The translations under genes were made by a program, and so were the position numbers. DNA of 64,000 bases from Endothia cerciana (lineage: Eukaryota; Ascomycota; Sordariomycetes; Diaporthales; Cryphonectriaceae). Location of the stretch: positions 124,001-188,000 of the forward strand of contig JALRMH010000008.1 in NCBI GenBank assembly GCA_026119935.1, read 5' to 3'. Positions 55,299-64,000 of this stretch are shown piece after piece. How positions within the stretch are numbered: position 1 is the first letter of the stretch; each line of letters starts with the position of its first letter. Below the pieces are notes generated by a model. It saw only the letters and a list, made by a program, of their open reading frames with translations. It had not been told where the DNA came from and did no database searches.

Positions 55299-56495
55299 AT
55301 GTCAAAGCGCCGACACGAGGAACTACTTGGCGATGAGCCTACTACGAAGAAGCCCAGAGTCGCAGACGCACTAGGTCACCTATCAGAGCGCGCTGATGAT
55401 TTAATCGAGTGCCTTCAGGCTCTGAAGACCCAGGGCAAGGGTGCGGACCCGGCCTTAAAACAGCGCCTGGCAACGTTGAGTCGGGAGGTTTTGCCAAGCA
55501 TTCAGACTCTCTCCAAAGGCGATGAGACCGCAAAACAGACCTCCGAAGACCGTCAGCCAGAGGTGCCCATTCTTACCCCGTGGACCCCATCTGAGGTGTC
55601 ACTCCAGTTGCCACCTGTCCCTCGCGTACTGGATCCGTCTCTCGAACTGGCATCCTTCACTCATGCTGGAGTGGCTAAGAACCATGGCGATCGAAACTAT
55701 GAGCAGCTGGAGTGGCTCGGTGATGCCTACCTCTACCTGATTTCCACAGCATACATCTTCCTCACATTCCCGAATCTGAGGCATGGCGACATGTGTCAGC
55801 TGCGGGAGGTTCTTGTCCGCAATGCGACGCTGAAGGACTACTCAATTCACTACGGCTTCGACAAGCGGGCTATCCTCCCGACTGAGTACGGGCTTGATGG
55901 CCACCAAGGCGGCTCAAAAGCCACTTCAAAAGAGCGGGCCAAGGTGCTGGGTGATATCTTCGAGGCTCATGTTGCAGCCATCATCCTTTCCGATCCCATC
56001 AGAGGCGTATCGAAAACAGCATCCTGGCTCAAGGCACTTTGGAGTACCACCATATCCGAGCAGATCAAGAAGCACAAGTGGCAAGGGAAGCAAGAGCCAT
56101 CACTCGTAGCCCCGACGATGGGCATGATGCCTGCGAATCAGCAACCGCAGAACCCACAACCCGGATCAGCCAAGGACATGCTCTCCGCCGACTTGGCGCT
56201 CCGTGAGCCCAGAGTGCAGATCGAATATCGATCTCTAGATGAGGGGCGACAACAGAAGAGAGACCCGATGACTAACATGAAGCTGTTCACGCAGGGAGCG
56301 TTCCTGGTGGGGTATGGTGAGACGGTGCAGCTGGGCATAGGCACTGCCAAGAAGAAGTCCGAAGCAAATGAGAAGGCGGCGCAGAACGCGCTCGAGAACA
56401 AGAAGCTCATGAATATATACCGGGAAAAGAAGCGGATCATGCAGGAGAACAATCGAGCAGCACAGCAGGAAGCCTCAAGGGGACTAGACTTCTAG
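55299..56495 (+). CDS. Ribonuclease III (Rnt1/Pac1-like)
   Basis: RNase III cuts double-stranded RNA; the fungal Rnt1/Pac1 type processes pre-rRNA, snRNAs and snoRNAs in the nucleus. A single exon gives 398 residues. The signature box is NYEQLEWLGDAYLYL (133-147) with catalytic Glu137 and Asp142 in place, and the second acidic cluster is VLGDIFEAHVAAI (217-228) with Asp219 and Glu222. A double-stranded-RNA-binding domain follows at about 300-375 (VQIEYRSLDEGR, FLVGYGETVQLGIGTAKKKS, NEKAAQNALENK). The first 20 residues include KKPR clusters that could act as a nuclear signal and there is no mitochondrial presequence, which argues against the RNase III-like mitoribosomal proteins. It has one catalytic domain, unlike Dicer. 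All four acidic residues are present, so it should be active. Confidence 0.93.
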   Translation: MSKRRHEELLGDEPTTKKPRVADALGHLSERADDLIECLQALKTQGKGADPALKQRLATLSREVLPSIQTLSKGDETAKQTSEDRQPEVPILTPWTPSEVSLQLPPVPRVLDPSLELASFTHAGVAKNHGDRNYEQLEWLGDAYLYLISTAYIFLTFPNLRHGDMCQLREVLVRNATLKDYSIHYGFDKRAILPTEYGLDGHQGGSKATSKERAKVLGDIFEAHVAAIILSDPIRGVSKTASWLKALWSTTISEQIKKHKWQGKQEPSLVAPTMGMMPANQQPQNPQPGSAKDMLSADLALREPRVQIEYRSLDEGRQQKRDPMTNMKLFTQGAFLVGYGETVQLGIGTAKKKSEANEKAAQNALENKKLMNIYREKKRIMQENNRAAQQEASRGLDF

Positions 56496-57292
56496 AGCAG
56501 CCAGCCCACAGTTGCATCGCATACGCTGCTAGCCATAGCATACAGCTATAGCCATCTGGCACCATTCGCAAGCGGTTGGACAGAATGCGGTACATGTACA
56601 GATAGCATCACGAAAGACAATATCCATCTTGCGAGTTACTAACACAAAGCTGTGATCTCTGCACACGTACCCATTCCATTCATCCCGCAAAAATTGTCCC
56701 AGAAGGTATCATCACATGCACTTTTGATTCATAGATCGGTTAGTAATCGACAAGCGATTGGTGGGGTTTTTCGATTTAGAAAGATAACTGAATAAATATT
56801 ACAGATTCAAAGAAAGGAAAAATTGTTTCATTTCTGATTTGTCTTTATTTTCAGGTGAACCTCGCGCTCGTTGCTTGTAAGACATGTGCCTGCCGTGCGT
56901 ATGTGTCGATCAGTCCAGGGGGGTGCCCGCTTCTTCCATTGGGGCAACGCCTGAGTGCTACAGTACGCCGAGGTTCAATCAGAGGCATTATGCCGGTCCC
57001 GCTGCACTCAACACGCGCCAGACCAGAACATCGGTCCCAGATGATCTGGCATTTGATTGACCTACCGTTGATGTTGATGAAGAAACATAGAAGTATCTGT
57101 TCCAATATTCCGTATTAGCCCTTCTCATTTATTTATTTAGGATTTTTTTTACGACTCTGCGCTTAGCCTGGTGACGTTCTCGACTGAATACATCGGTAAC
57201 TCGAAACCCCCACGCGCGAGGCGCCTCTTCTCACGAGCAGACGATCGCCCTGGCGCCCTCGCTGGCACTGGCAATCACGGATCTCACCAGAC
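56496..57292. other. Intergenic region, AT-rich
   Basis: No gene is seen. The stretch from 56760 to 56850 is AT-rich, and another T-rich stretch is at 57120-57150. No repeats are evident. Confidence 0.55.
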
Positions 57293-58287
57293 ATGGCGGA
57301 CTCAGTAGGCAAGTCTTTTTTTCTACGAGACGAATCGAGGCTCTATCTGACTTCACATTCCGCGACCAGACCGAGTATTTGTGCACGCGCTCAACACCGT
57401 CAAGAAGATACCCAAGACTGGAGCTGTGCGACCGCCGCCCCCAGACCGCATGCGCCTCTACGGCCTCTACAAACAAGCGATGGAGGGCGACGTCGACGGA
57501 GTAATGGAGAGACCAAATTCAAGCGTTGGCCTGTCATCTGACGACCTGCAGCGGGAGCAGGACAAATGGGACGCTTGGGATTCGCAGAGAGGACTCAGCA
57601 GAACCGAAGCAAAACGGCGGTATATTGAGGCACTGATCGAGACTATGCACAAATATGCGACGACGCCGTGAGTGGCAAGGACCTCAAAGGGCGGGTCGAG
57701 GTAAGCAAGTTTGCTGACTATCGTCATACAGAAACGCAGCCGAGCTGGTATCCGAGCTCGAATTCGTGTGGAACCAGATCAAGAACAATAGTCCCAGCTC
57801 TTCAGAACTTTCCGCAAAACATCTCGGCGCGGACAGCAGCCCGCGGCGATTCGCACAACCCATGTCTGGCACCGAGGGACCGTTGAAGGTCCTCAGCCCA
57901 ATGAGCGAGGAGGACGAGGCGGAGCAGGACTATCAGAGACGTATGGCGGCGGGCGACCCTGATGACGACGGCGAGTTCGTCAAAAGAGGGGACAAGTGGT
58001 CCAAGAAGATGGAGCGAGCAATCGTGCGGCTGTCTACGGAGATAGCAGCCCTCAGGGAACAGATCACGACAGGCCGGGAGTGGCGGTTGAAAAAGGAGCG
58101 CAATCTCAGCGCCTGGATGGGTTGGATATTATGGGCCGCCGTGAAGCATATGATCCTCGATGCGTTCCTCCTGGCTCTTGTCCTGCTATGGATGCGGAGA
58201 AAGAAAGACAGAAGACTTGAGGATCTTGTCCGGGCTGCGCTCAAGATCGGGAGAGAGTACGTCCGCAAGGTCCTGCCATCCAGATGA
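57293..58287 (+). CDS. Acyl-CoA-binding membrane protein, Atg37/ACBD5-like
   Basis: Atg37 (human ACBD5) is a peroxisomal membrane protein that binds acyl-CoA and, in yeasts, promotes pexophagy. Three exons (57293..57308, 57370..57667, 57732..58287) give 289 residues. The acyl-CoA-binding domain spans about residues 6-105: RVFVHALNTVKKIPKTGAVR, RMRLYGLYKQAMEGDVDGV, KWDAWDSQRGLSRTEAKRRY. A charged middle region with a coiled coil (EEDEAEQDYQRRM, ERAIVRLSTEIAALREQITT) leads to a hydrophobic segment near 240-262 (WILWAAVKHMILDAFLLALV) and a short basic tail. This ACBP plus coiled coil plus C-terminal anchor is the Atg37 layout. The first intron begins GC rather than GT; the donor reads G before GCAAGT and no GT donor keeps the frame. 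Confidence 0.88.
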
Positions 58288-59512
58288 GAGACAGCCGGCG
58301 AGCCATCAAAATCGACACTGACCAGGGGCTTCGAGCATGTGGTATGCCTAGTCGTTTGGCACGCTGTCCTCTATGAAGGCACGGCAAGGAAGACGGCCAC
58401 GCATCCGAGGACTGGAGCCGCCCCGATATTCGCAAGTAGCTTGGTGGCTCCAGACTACTACCCGACAAGCTGGTCCAGCCCTCCAAAATTGCCAAAGGGC
58501 ATATGTGGTGGCGGGAGCGTAGGCATCAGCTGCTCCGGATATGCTTTGACAATCGTCCGCGACTTACAGTGAATGGAACGCGACATCGTCCGTCCCTGCT
58601 GTTTTTTTACTGCCCGGGAAGTGGCACACCGTTTTGAGGTTAAATTCATCACTCCTGTGCAAGGCATCGAGGAGCAGCGCCTGTTTCCACTCAAGAGCAG
58701 GCATTGGAGTGTGCAGCCATGAGCTGCGAACCCGACTCCTCTCTACACCACCATGATGTATTCCGAGGAGCATCACCATGTGCTTATAGACCCATGAATA
58801 TGTTTGCAAAGATACCAGAATACACTATCACCCTGATTTGTGTGTCTGGCGAAAACGTCGAGCCCTCCCAAGACGAAACTCGGCCCACCCCAAAGTCTCA
58901 CTAGAGTGTCGTGCAACAATGATCCATCCTCAGGAATGTATTCTTGGAAAGTTGCAATAGGAACGCTGATTAAAGTCCCGCCGTACTGCCACTCTGCCAG
59001 AGCCGCACCGGGTACCTGGACCTACCAACGTTCCTGTTACAAGTGTACAATTCTTTCCGATAACTAGGCTCAGTCATAAATGTTGAGAACCCCGGTCAAG
59101 GAAGGCTTCCTGTCGACCCAGTGTGTATTTCGACCGTGGTTGCCTTCTGGACGTAATGTGTACGTAGAGTGTTGCGGTGTAATGTTTGCGGGGGTTCAGG
59201 TTTTGCCCCTCGAAGCTGAACTGCACGTCGGTCACAGCATTTTGTCACTCCAACTTCTCTGTGTACTGTACAGCCATGTGAACAAACGCACCTACCCCCT
59301 CGGACATGAAACAGCGAAATCGAATAATTCCTGTAAGAATCTCCTTATGCTCCAGAATGAAACCAGATCGCTATTCTGTATGATTCAATCTACAGCTGTC
59401 AGACACTTTGCTGATGACAGCCCCGTTCTGAAGGTCCTGCTGAAACCCATGCCAACTGTGGCGACGATATAAAATCAGGACCATCGTCGCAGTCAACAAC
59501 GTGTTACCAGAC
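58288..59512. other. Intergenic region without a supported gene
   Basis: Only short frames on both strands (the longest about 130 codons at 59080-59472, which has no recognisable motif). I see no RNA gene. Confidence 0.5.
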
Positions 59513-60145
59513 ATGGCCTCATCTGGCATTGATCACGCTGGCAATACAGCTGAGTCACAGGGCGATCCGCCCTTCGCAGCTGTCGAGGCAATGGAGGACC
59601 CATCTCAGCTAGAGGCAGAGGAAGACGTACCCGCGTTCAGTCACACCATTCCCGCCATTTTCGTTCCGCTCAAGGACAACCTCTTGGAGCCAATAGAACC
59701 GGCCCAAGACCGTATTGAGCGCCTACAGCGAATGCGAGCCAGCCTGGATGCCAACGAGAAAGTAGTGAGAGACAATTTGGCTTTCATGTTTGAACGTGAA
59801 GCTCGACGCCGGATCACCGAGGCCAAGAAGACGCGCCCTCTCTCTGTACCTCACGAGCCTCAGGAAATCGGCTGGGATGAGGCCGACAAGCTTCTCGCCA
59901 ACGTAACAGCGCCCGCCAACCCAAACCTATCCTACCACCTGACCCCGGAGAGGCTGGCTGAGTTCAAGAGCGCCGGTGTCACCGTGCCTGCTGGCCAGCT
60001 GCCGCCCCATGAGCTTACGGTACGCGAGGTCCTCTATGTGGCGCACCACGGTGCGAAAGAGATTGAGAACTACAGCAACATTCACGTCAAGAATGTTCGA
60101 GATAGACTCAATACGAGCCTTGAGAGGGCGAAGAGACACATCTGA
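59513..60145 (+). CDS. Unrecognised intronless protein, 210 residues
   Basis: I do not recognise this protein. A single frame from ATG 59513 gives 210 residues, hydrophilic, without signal peptide or membrane segment. The first 45 residues are acidic. A long charged helix follows with possible coiled coil (EPAQDRIERLQRMRASLDAN, FEREARRRITEAKKTRPLS). The rest contains GWDEADKLLANVTAP, LTPERLAEFKSAGVTVPAGQ, LTVREVLYVAHHGAKEIENY and a basic end (LERAKRHI). The opposite strand has no comparable frame, amino-acid composition is normal and the start has good context (AGACATGG), so it is probably a real gene. It sits between the Atg37-like and complex I genes on the same strand with over 700 bp on each side. 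A lineage-restricted fungal protein is the most likely class. Confidence 0.7.
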   Translation: MASSGIDHAGNTAESQGDPPFAAVEAMEDPSQLEAEEDVPAFSHTIPAIFVPLKDNLLEPIEPAQDRIERLQRMRASLDANEKVVRDNLAFMFEREARRRITEAKKTRPLSVPHEPQEIGWDEADKLLANVTAPANPNLSYHLTPERLAEFKSAGVTVPAGQLPPHELTVREVLYVAHHGAKEIENYSNIHVKNVRDRLNTSLERAKRHI

Positions 60146-60936
60146 TCTGCGGATGGCCCGGTGGCGGCTAAGGGGTCCATTGGAGACTCTATTTCATTAC
60201 CAGGCCTGTGAAAGGCCAATGCTAAAATCATTAGCATTGCCATGAGCCCGTCGACCGGCTGAATGCGTCTCCCACAACCCTGGGCGATCGCAGATCGTTT
60301 AGTGTCACACGTAAAGAGTTGAAGAATTCTGGCCGCATTGTTTCCTGGGGCCTACAAGCCTATGCAGGCAGGCGCATTGGAAGGATACTATGAAGGAATC
60401 ACACATGAGAGGATTCTCGGGGGGAACGCTTATCCACGACAATTGTGTCTCTCACACGAGCTCGCTCGCAGAGGGTTGGGATGTAACGACCGGCGGTAAG
60501 AGGCATTGCACATCGAGCCAGATTGGCTCTCACATACTTCCATAATCGGCGTCTGAACTTATTCTAGAGCACAAGATAGAGGAGAGCTCGACCAAGGCAT
60601 AGGTTCTGCTGATGCGGAACCCATGCTGGAGCCCACCCACAATAAATGTGCACATGTACAATTTTGTTTGGAGAAGAAAAAAGAAGCTCGCAAACGCGGG
60701 ATCCGCCAGTTGACCGTGAAGTTTTAAAGCGAGAGCTCCAGAGTGGGCCTCAACCGAGCTCGAACCAATCACATCCCCGCACTTGGTAATCGGGCATTTC
60801 CAGCGCCACTTCGAACCTGGAGACGTCAACTGTTCCAACAACCCATCCCTAGAGGCCTACACCACTTTACACCCGCCGCCACCTCTTCTCCCCTCCTTCT
60901 GCCCTTCTCATTATCTGTCTCCGCCGAGACGACACG
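60146..60936. other. Intergenic region upstream of the complex I gene
   Basis: No gene is supported. The 90 bp before 60937 are CT-rich, probably the leader. A GGTTCGAGC word on the minus strand at about 60755-60770 recalls a tRNA T arm but does not form a stem. Confidence 0.55.
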
Positions 60937-63527
60937 ATGCTGCGACAGACTCTGGCACGTTCGGCTTGGCGGAATGGCAGGCGACCGGCCGCCAACGCCG
61001 CCAGAGCTTTCTCTGCGACAGCCCAACGACCTGCCGAGGTCGAGCTCACAATTGGTACGTGGACAAGGCCTTGGGGGCATCCGCGGTGCGGGATTGTCTG
61101 CTAACGACCTTGAAGACGGAAAGAAGGTTTCCATAGAAGGTATGGTGCTTCTCCGGTCCGAGTTGGCCCGGCCTCATCTGACATTCCTATAGCCGGCTCG
61201 GCTCTAATTCAAGCATGCGAGAAGGCCGGATCGACTGTTCCAAGGTATGCCCGCTACCCTCTGAAGCCCTCTCCACTACTCTGCTGACCGAGACTTGTCT
61301 AGATATTGTTATCACGAGTACGAAGTAGCCATCCACGCCTGTCCGACCCATAACCCATTACAACTCGCGGCTAATCGATATTATCTACAGGAAGTTGATG
61401 ATTGCGGGAAATTGCCGTATGTGCCTAGTCGAAGTTGAGAGAGCACCAAAACCCGTCGCGTCATGCGCATGGCCAGTAGCACCAGGCATGGTTGTCAAGA
61501 CCAACTCGCCGCTCGCCCACAAAGCCCGAGAGGGTGTGATGGAGTTCCTGCTGGCCAACCACCCCCTGGACTGCCCCATCTGCGACCAAGGTGGCGAGTG
61601 TGACCTTCAAGATCAGTCGATGAGATACGGAGCGGATCGCGGACGGTTCCACGAGATTGGTGGAAAGCGAGGTGTGGAGGACAAGAACATCGGCCCGTTG
61701 ATCAAGACGTCCATGAACCGATGTATCCACTGCACGAGATGTATTCGATTCGCAAACGACATCGCCGGGGCTCCTGAGCTGGGCTCAACGGGCCGCGGAA
61801 ACGACATTCAGATCGGTACATACCTGGAAAAAAACCTCGACTCTGAGCTGTCCGGTAACGTCATCGACCTCTGCCCCGTGGGAGCTCTCACCTCCAAGCC
61901 ATATGCTTTCCGCGCAAGGCCTTGGGAATTGAAGAAGACGGAATCGATCGACGTTCTGGATGGACTCGGCTCGAATGTACGGGTCGACGCCCGCGGTCTC
62001 GAGGTTATGCGTGTCATTCCTCGGCTGAACGACGACGTCAATGAGGAGTGGATCAATGACAAGACTCGGTTTGCTTGCGACGGTCTCAAGACACAGCGGC
62101 TTACTCTGCCCCTTGTACGCCGCGAAGACAAGTTCGAGCCGGCAGATTGGGAGCAAGCCCTGACAGAGATCGCTCAGGCCTGGGAGAAGAAGGCGCCCAA
62201 AAGCAACGAGTTCAAGGTGGTTGCGGGCGAACTGATAGACGTCGAGTCCATGGTGGCCATGAAGGAGCTTGCCAACAAACTCGGCTCTGAGAATCTGGCG
62301 CTCGACATGCCCTCTGGTAATCAACCTGTCGCTCACGGTGTCGACGTGCGGTCCAACTACTTGTTCAACTCTAGAATCTGGGGGGTCGAGGAGGCCGACA
62401 CTGTTCTTATAGTGGGCAGCAATCCAAGACACGAAGCTGCCGTGCTGAACGCACGCATCCGGAAGCAGTGGCTGCGGTCAGATCTTGAAATTGGTGTGGT
62501 CGGTGAGAACTGGGACTCCACCTTCGATTTTGAGCATTTGGGAACCGATCTGAACGCTCTAAAGAAGGCCCTGTCTGGACCTTTCGGCAAGAAGCTCTCG
62601 TCTGCAAAGAAGCCTATGATTGTTGTGGGCTCTGGTGTGACGGATCACCCTGATGCCAAGGCCTTCTACGAGGCCATTGGGGCCTTTGTCGACAAGAATG
62701 CAGCCAACTTCATAACCGAGGAATGGAATGGCTACAACGTTCTACAAAGGGCAGCATCTCGAGCAGGAGCATTCGAGGTTGGCTTCGTTACACCATCCGC
62801 AGAGGTCGCTGAGACGACTCCCAAGTTTATTTGGCTACTTGGCGCGGATGAGATCAACGAGGCCGACATACCAAAGGACGCCTTCATCGTCTACCAGGGT
62901 CACCATGGTGACAAGGGTGCGCAGATCGCCGACGTCGTCCTGCCGGGTGCTGCATACACAGAGAAGAACGCCACTTATGTCAACACCGAAGGCCGGGTCC
63001 AGATGACAAGGGCTGCAACAGGACTACCTGGTGCTGCTCGTACTGACTGGAAGATTATCAGGGCGGTCAGCGAATTTCTTGGAGCTCCCCTGCCATATGA
63101 TGATGTTGCTGCTCTGCGTGACAGAATGATTGAGATCAGCCCTGCTCTTGCAGCGTACGACGTTGTCGAGCCCGTTGCCCTTCAGCAGCTCAGCAAAGTG
63201 CAACTCGTCGAACAGAACAAGGGCGCCAAGGTCACTGGAGCACCCCTGAAGCTCCCTATTGAGAATTTTTACTTCACAGACGCCATCTCGAGAAGGTTCG
63301 TTGGTCTGTTAATGTCCTATCTCCGCGGCTCTGCTGACAGCATTTCATAGTTCGCCAACAATGGCCCGTTGCTCGGCTGCCAAGGCAACCGGAGACCCAC
63401 GTACGAACTTCAGTGAGTGACGTCTTCGAAATATTGAGCCACGCGATGATGAATGCTAACGTAGTTCACAGTGGCTCCGGGCATGGAGGAAGATAAGCCT
63501 ATGGGACAAGTTGCGTACGGTGCATAG
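60937..63527 (+). CDS. nuo78: NADH:ubiquinone oxidoreductase 75/78-kDa subunit (complex I)
   Basis: This is the largest subunit of the electron-input module of mitochondrial complex I (NDUFS1/NuoG). Seven exons (60937..61054, 61116..61139, 61193..61244, 61303..61317, 61391..63295, 63351..63412, 63472..63527) give 743 residues, matching the Neurospora 78-kDa protein. A presequence covers about residues 1-30 (MLRQTLARSAWRNGRRPAAN). The [2Fe-2S] ligands are Cys67, Cys78, Cys81 and Cys95 (RYCYHEKLMIAGNCRMCLVE, ASCAW). The His/Cys cluster is in HPLDCPICDQGGECDLQDQS, the next 4Fe-4S cluster in NRCIHCTRCIRFANDIAG and IDLCPVGAL. The molybdopterin-oxidoreductase-like domain follows without cofactor residues. 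The tail SSPTMARCSAAKATGDPRTN and GMEEDKPMGQVAYGA comes from the last two exons. Exon 4 is only 15 nt and carries part of the first iron-sulfur site. Confidence 0.96.
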
Positions 63528-64000
63528 GGTGTGGCCTATAATGGACACAAAATTACTTTTGGCTTCTTAAGAGCTCTTTTTCGGTTGCGGTTGCGGGCAT
63601 GCTAGTAGGTTTGTTGTACATATGTAGGAGTCAAAGGCCGCCACGGAGATGAAATATGTCCATTTGGAAGAGCATCTCACTCGCAACGATAAATCAGCTG
63701 AGCAGCATGGCTGTACGTCCTCGTGTCATCTGCGTTCCTGCAGCGCACCTCGCGAGCTCTTTCTCTGATAGGACAGCATGCTCTTGGGTATTCGCCAAGG
63801 TGAAAGCGAGCTCGCTAGAGTGCTTGTGAGTTGCTTTGCAGAGCTATTTGTTCCCCCGAGCGTCGTCCTGCTCTGTTTCTGGATTGTCTTCTCGTCAATC
63901 TGTCCCCTACGGTATTCCGCATCAGGGTACCCTGTGGTTCCAGCAATAGTAGTTAGCGTAATCTGTGGAGGACCGATCGTTGCGACCATACAATCTTCAT
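63528..64000. other. 3' region of the complex I gene and window end
   Basis: A minus-strand frame of 87 codons (63726-63989) has a true ATG but a composition I cannot tie to any family, and no further exon is visible inside the window. It could be the start of a gene running leftward, but the complex I gene leaves it little room. Confidence 0.5.

Noticed and set aside
60750..60775. Possible tRNA T-arm (GGTTCGAGC on the minus strand)
   Set aside because: The flanking bases do not pair into a five-base stem and no A box or acceptor stem is found at the right distance.
63726..63989. 87-codon minus-strand frame at the window end
   Set aside because: No motif, and it lies close to the 3' end of the complex I gene. 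The rest of any gene would have to overlap it.

Overview
The window is nuclear chromosomal DNA from a filamentous ascomycete (Pezizomycotina, most likely Sordariomycetes). The evidence is the gene architecture: short introns of about 50-200 bp with GTRNGT donors and YAG acceptors, spacious intergenic regions, genes on both strands without operons, and proteins closely resembling those of Neurospora-type fungi. I would not go below class level. Exon structures were worked out by hand from reading frame, splice consensus and expected protein; every multi-exon model given here closes in frame.

Layout. 1-4.4 kb has no gene I can support. 4.4-11.4 kb: ribosomal protein L3 (+), a conserved small protein with a possible mitochondrial presequence (+), anthranilate synthase component I TrpE (+) with an upstream CPC1/Gcn4-type site, and a GFA-type zinc protein (-). 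13.1-20.8 kb: three minus-strand membrane-protein genes (an MFS multidrug/polyamine-type transporter, a myo-inositol-type sugar porter, and an RGS-domain protein with three C-terminal membrane segments). 24.5-26 kb: a GPI-anchored GH72 beta-1,3-glucanosyltransferase (+). 27.5-32.7 kb: an SDR oxidoreductase (-), Sof1 (-) and proteasome subunit Rpn6 (+). 33-41.5 kb: a very large AT-hook protein (-), a CmcJ/AsaB-type oxygenase-like protein (+) and an Sds3-like chromatin protein (-). 42.5-48.4 kb: LSm1 (+), a secreted six-hairpin glycosidase-like protein (-) and Mob1 (+). 48.8-56.5 kb: ATP synthase OSCP subunit (-), a Pumilio protein (-), mitochondrial ribosomal protein mS33 (-, easily missed because it is split into four short exons) and RNase III (+). 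57.3-63.5 kb: an acyl-CoA-binding membrane protein of the Atg37/ACBD5 type (+, with a GC-AG intron), an unrecognised intronless ORF (+) and the 75/78-kDa subunit of complex I (+, with a 15-nt micro-exon).

Function. The set is mostly core housekeeping: translation and ribosome assembly (RPL3, Sof1, mS33, RNase III), mRNA fate (LSm1, Pumilio), respiration (complex I, OSCP), proteolysis (Rpn6), mitotic exit (Mob1), chromatin (Sds3-like, AT-hook) and wall or membrane functions. I see no biosynthetic gene cluster, transposon, tRNA, rRNA or CRISPR array. Intergenic DNA carries CA/GT microsatellites, short GC-rich tandem repeats and several C or G runs of 10-16 bases. I did not find a convincing novel multi-gene system; the most notable points are unusual gene structures and a few unrecognised proteins.
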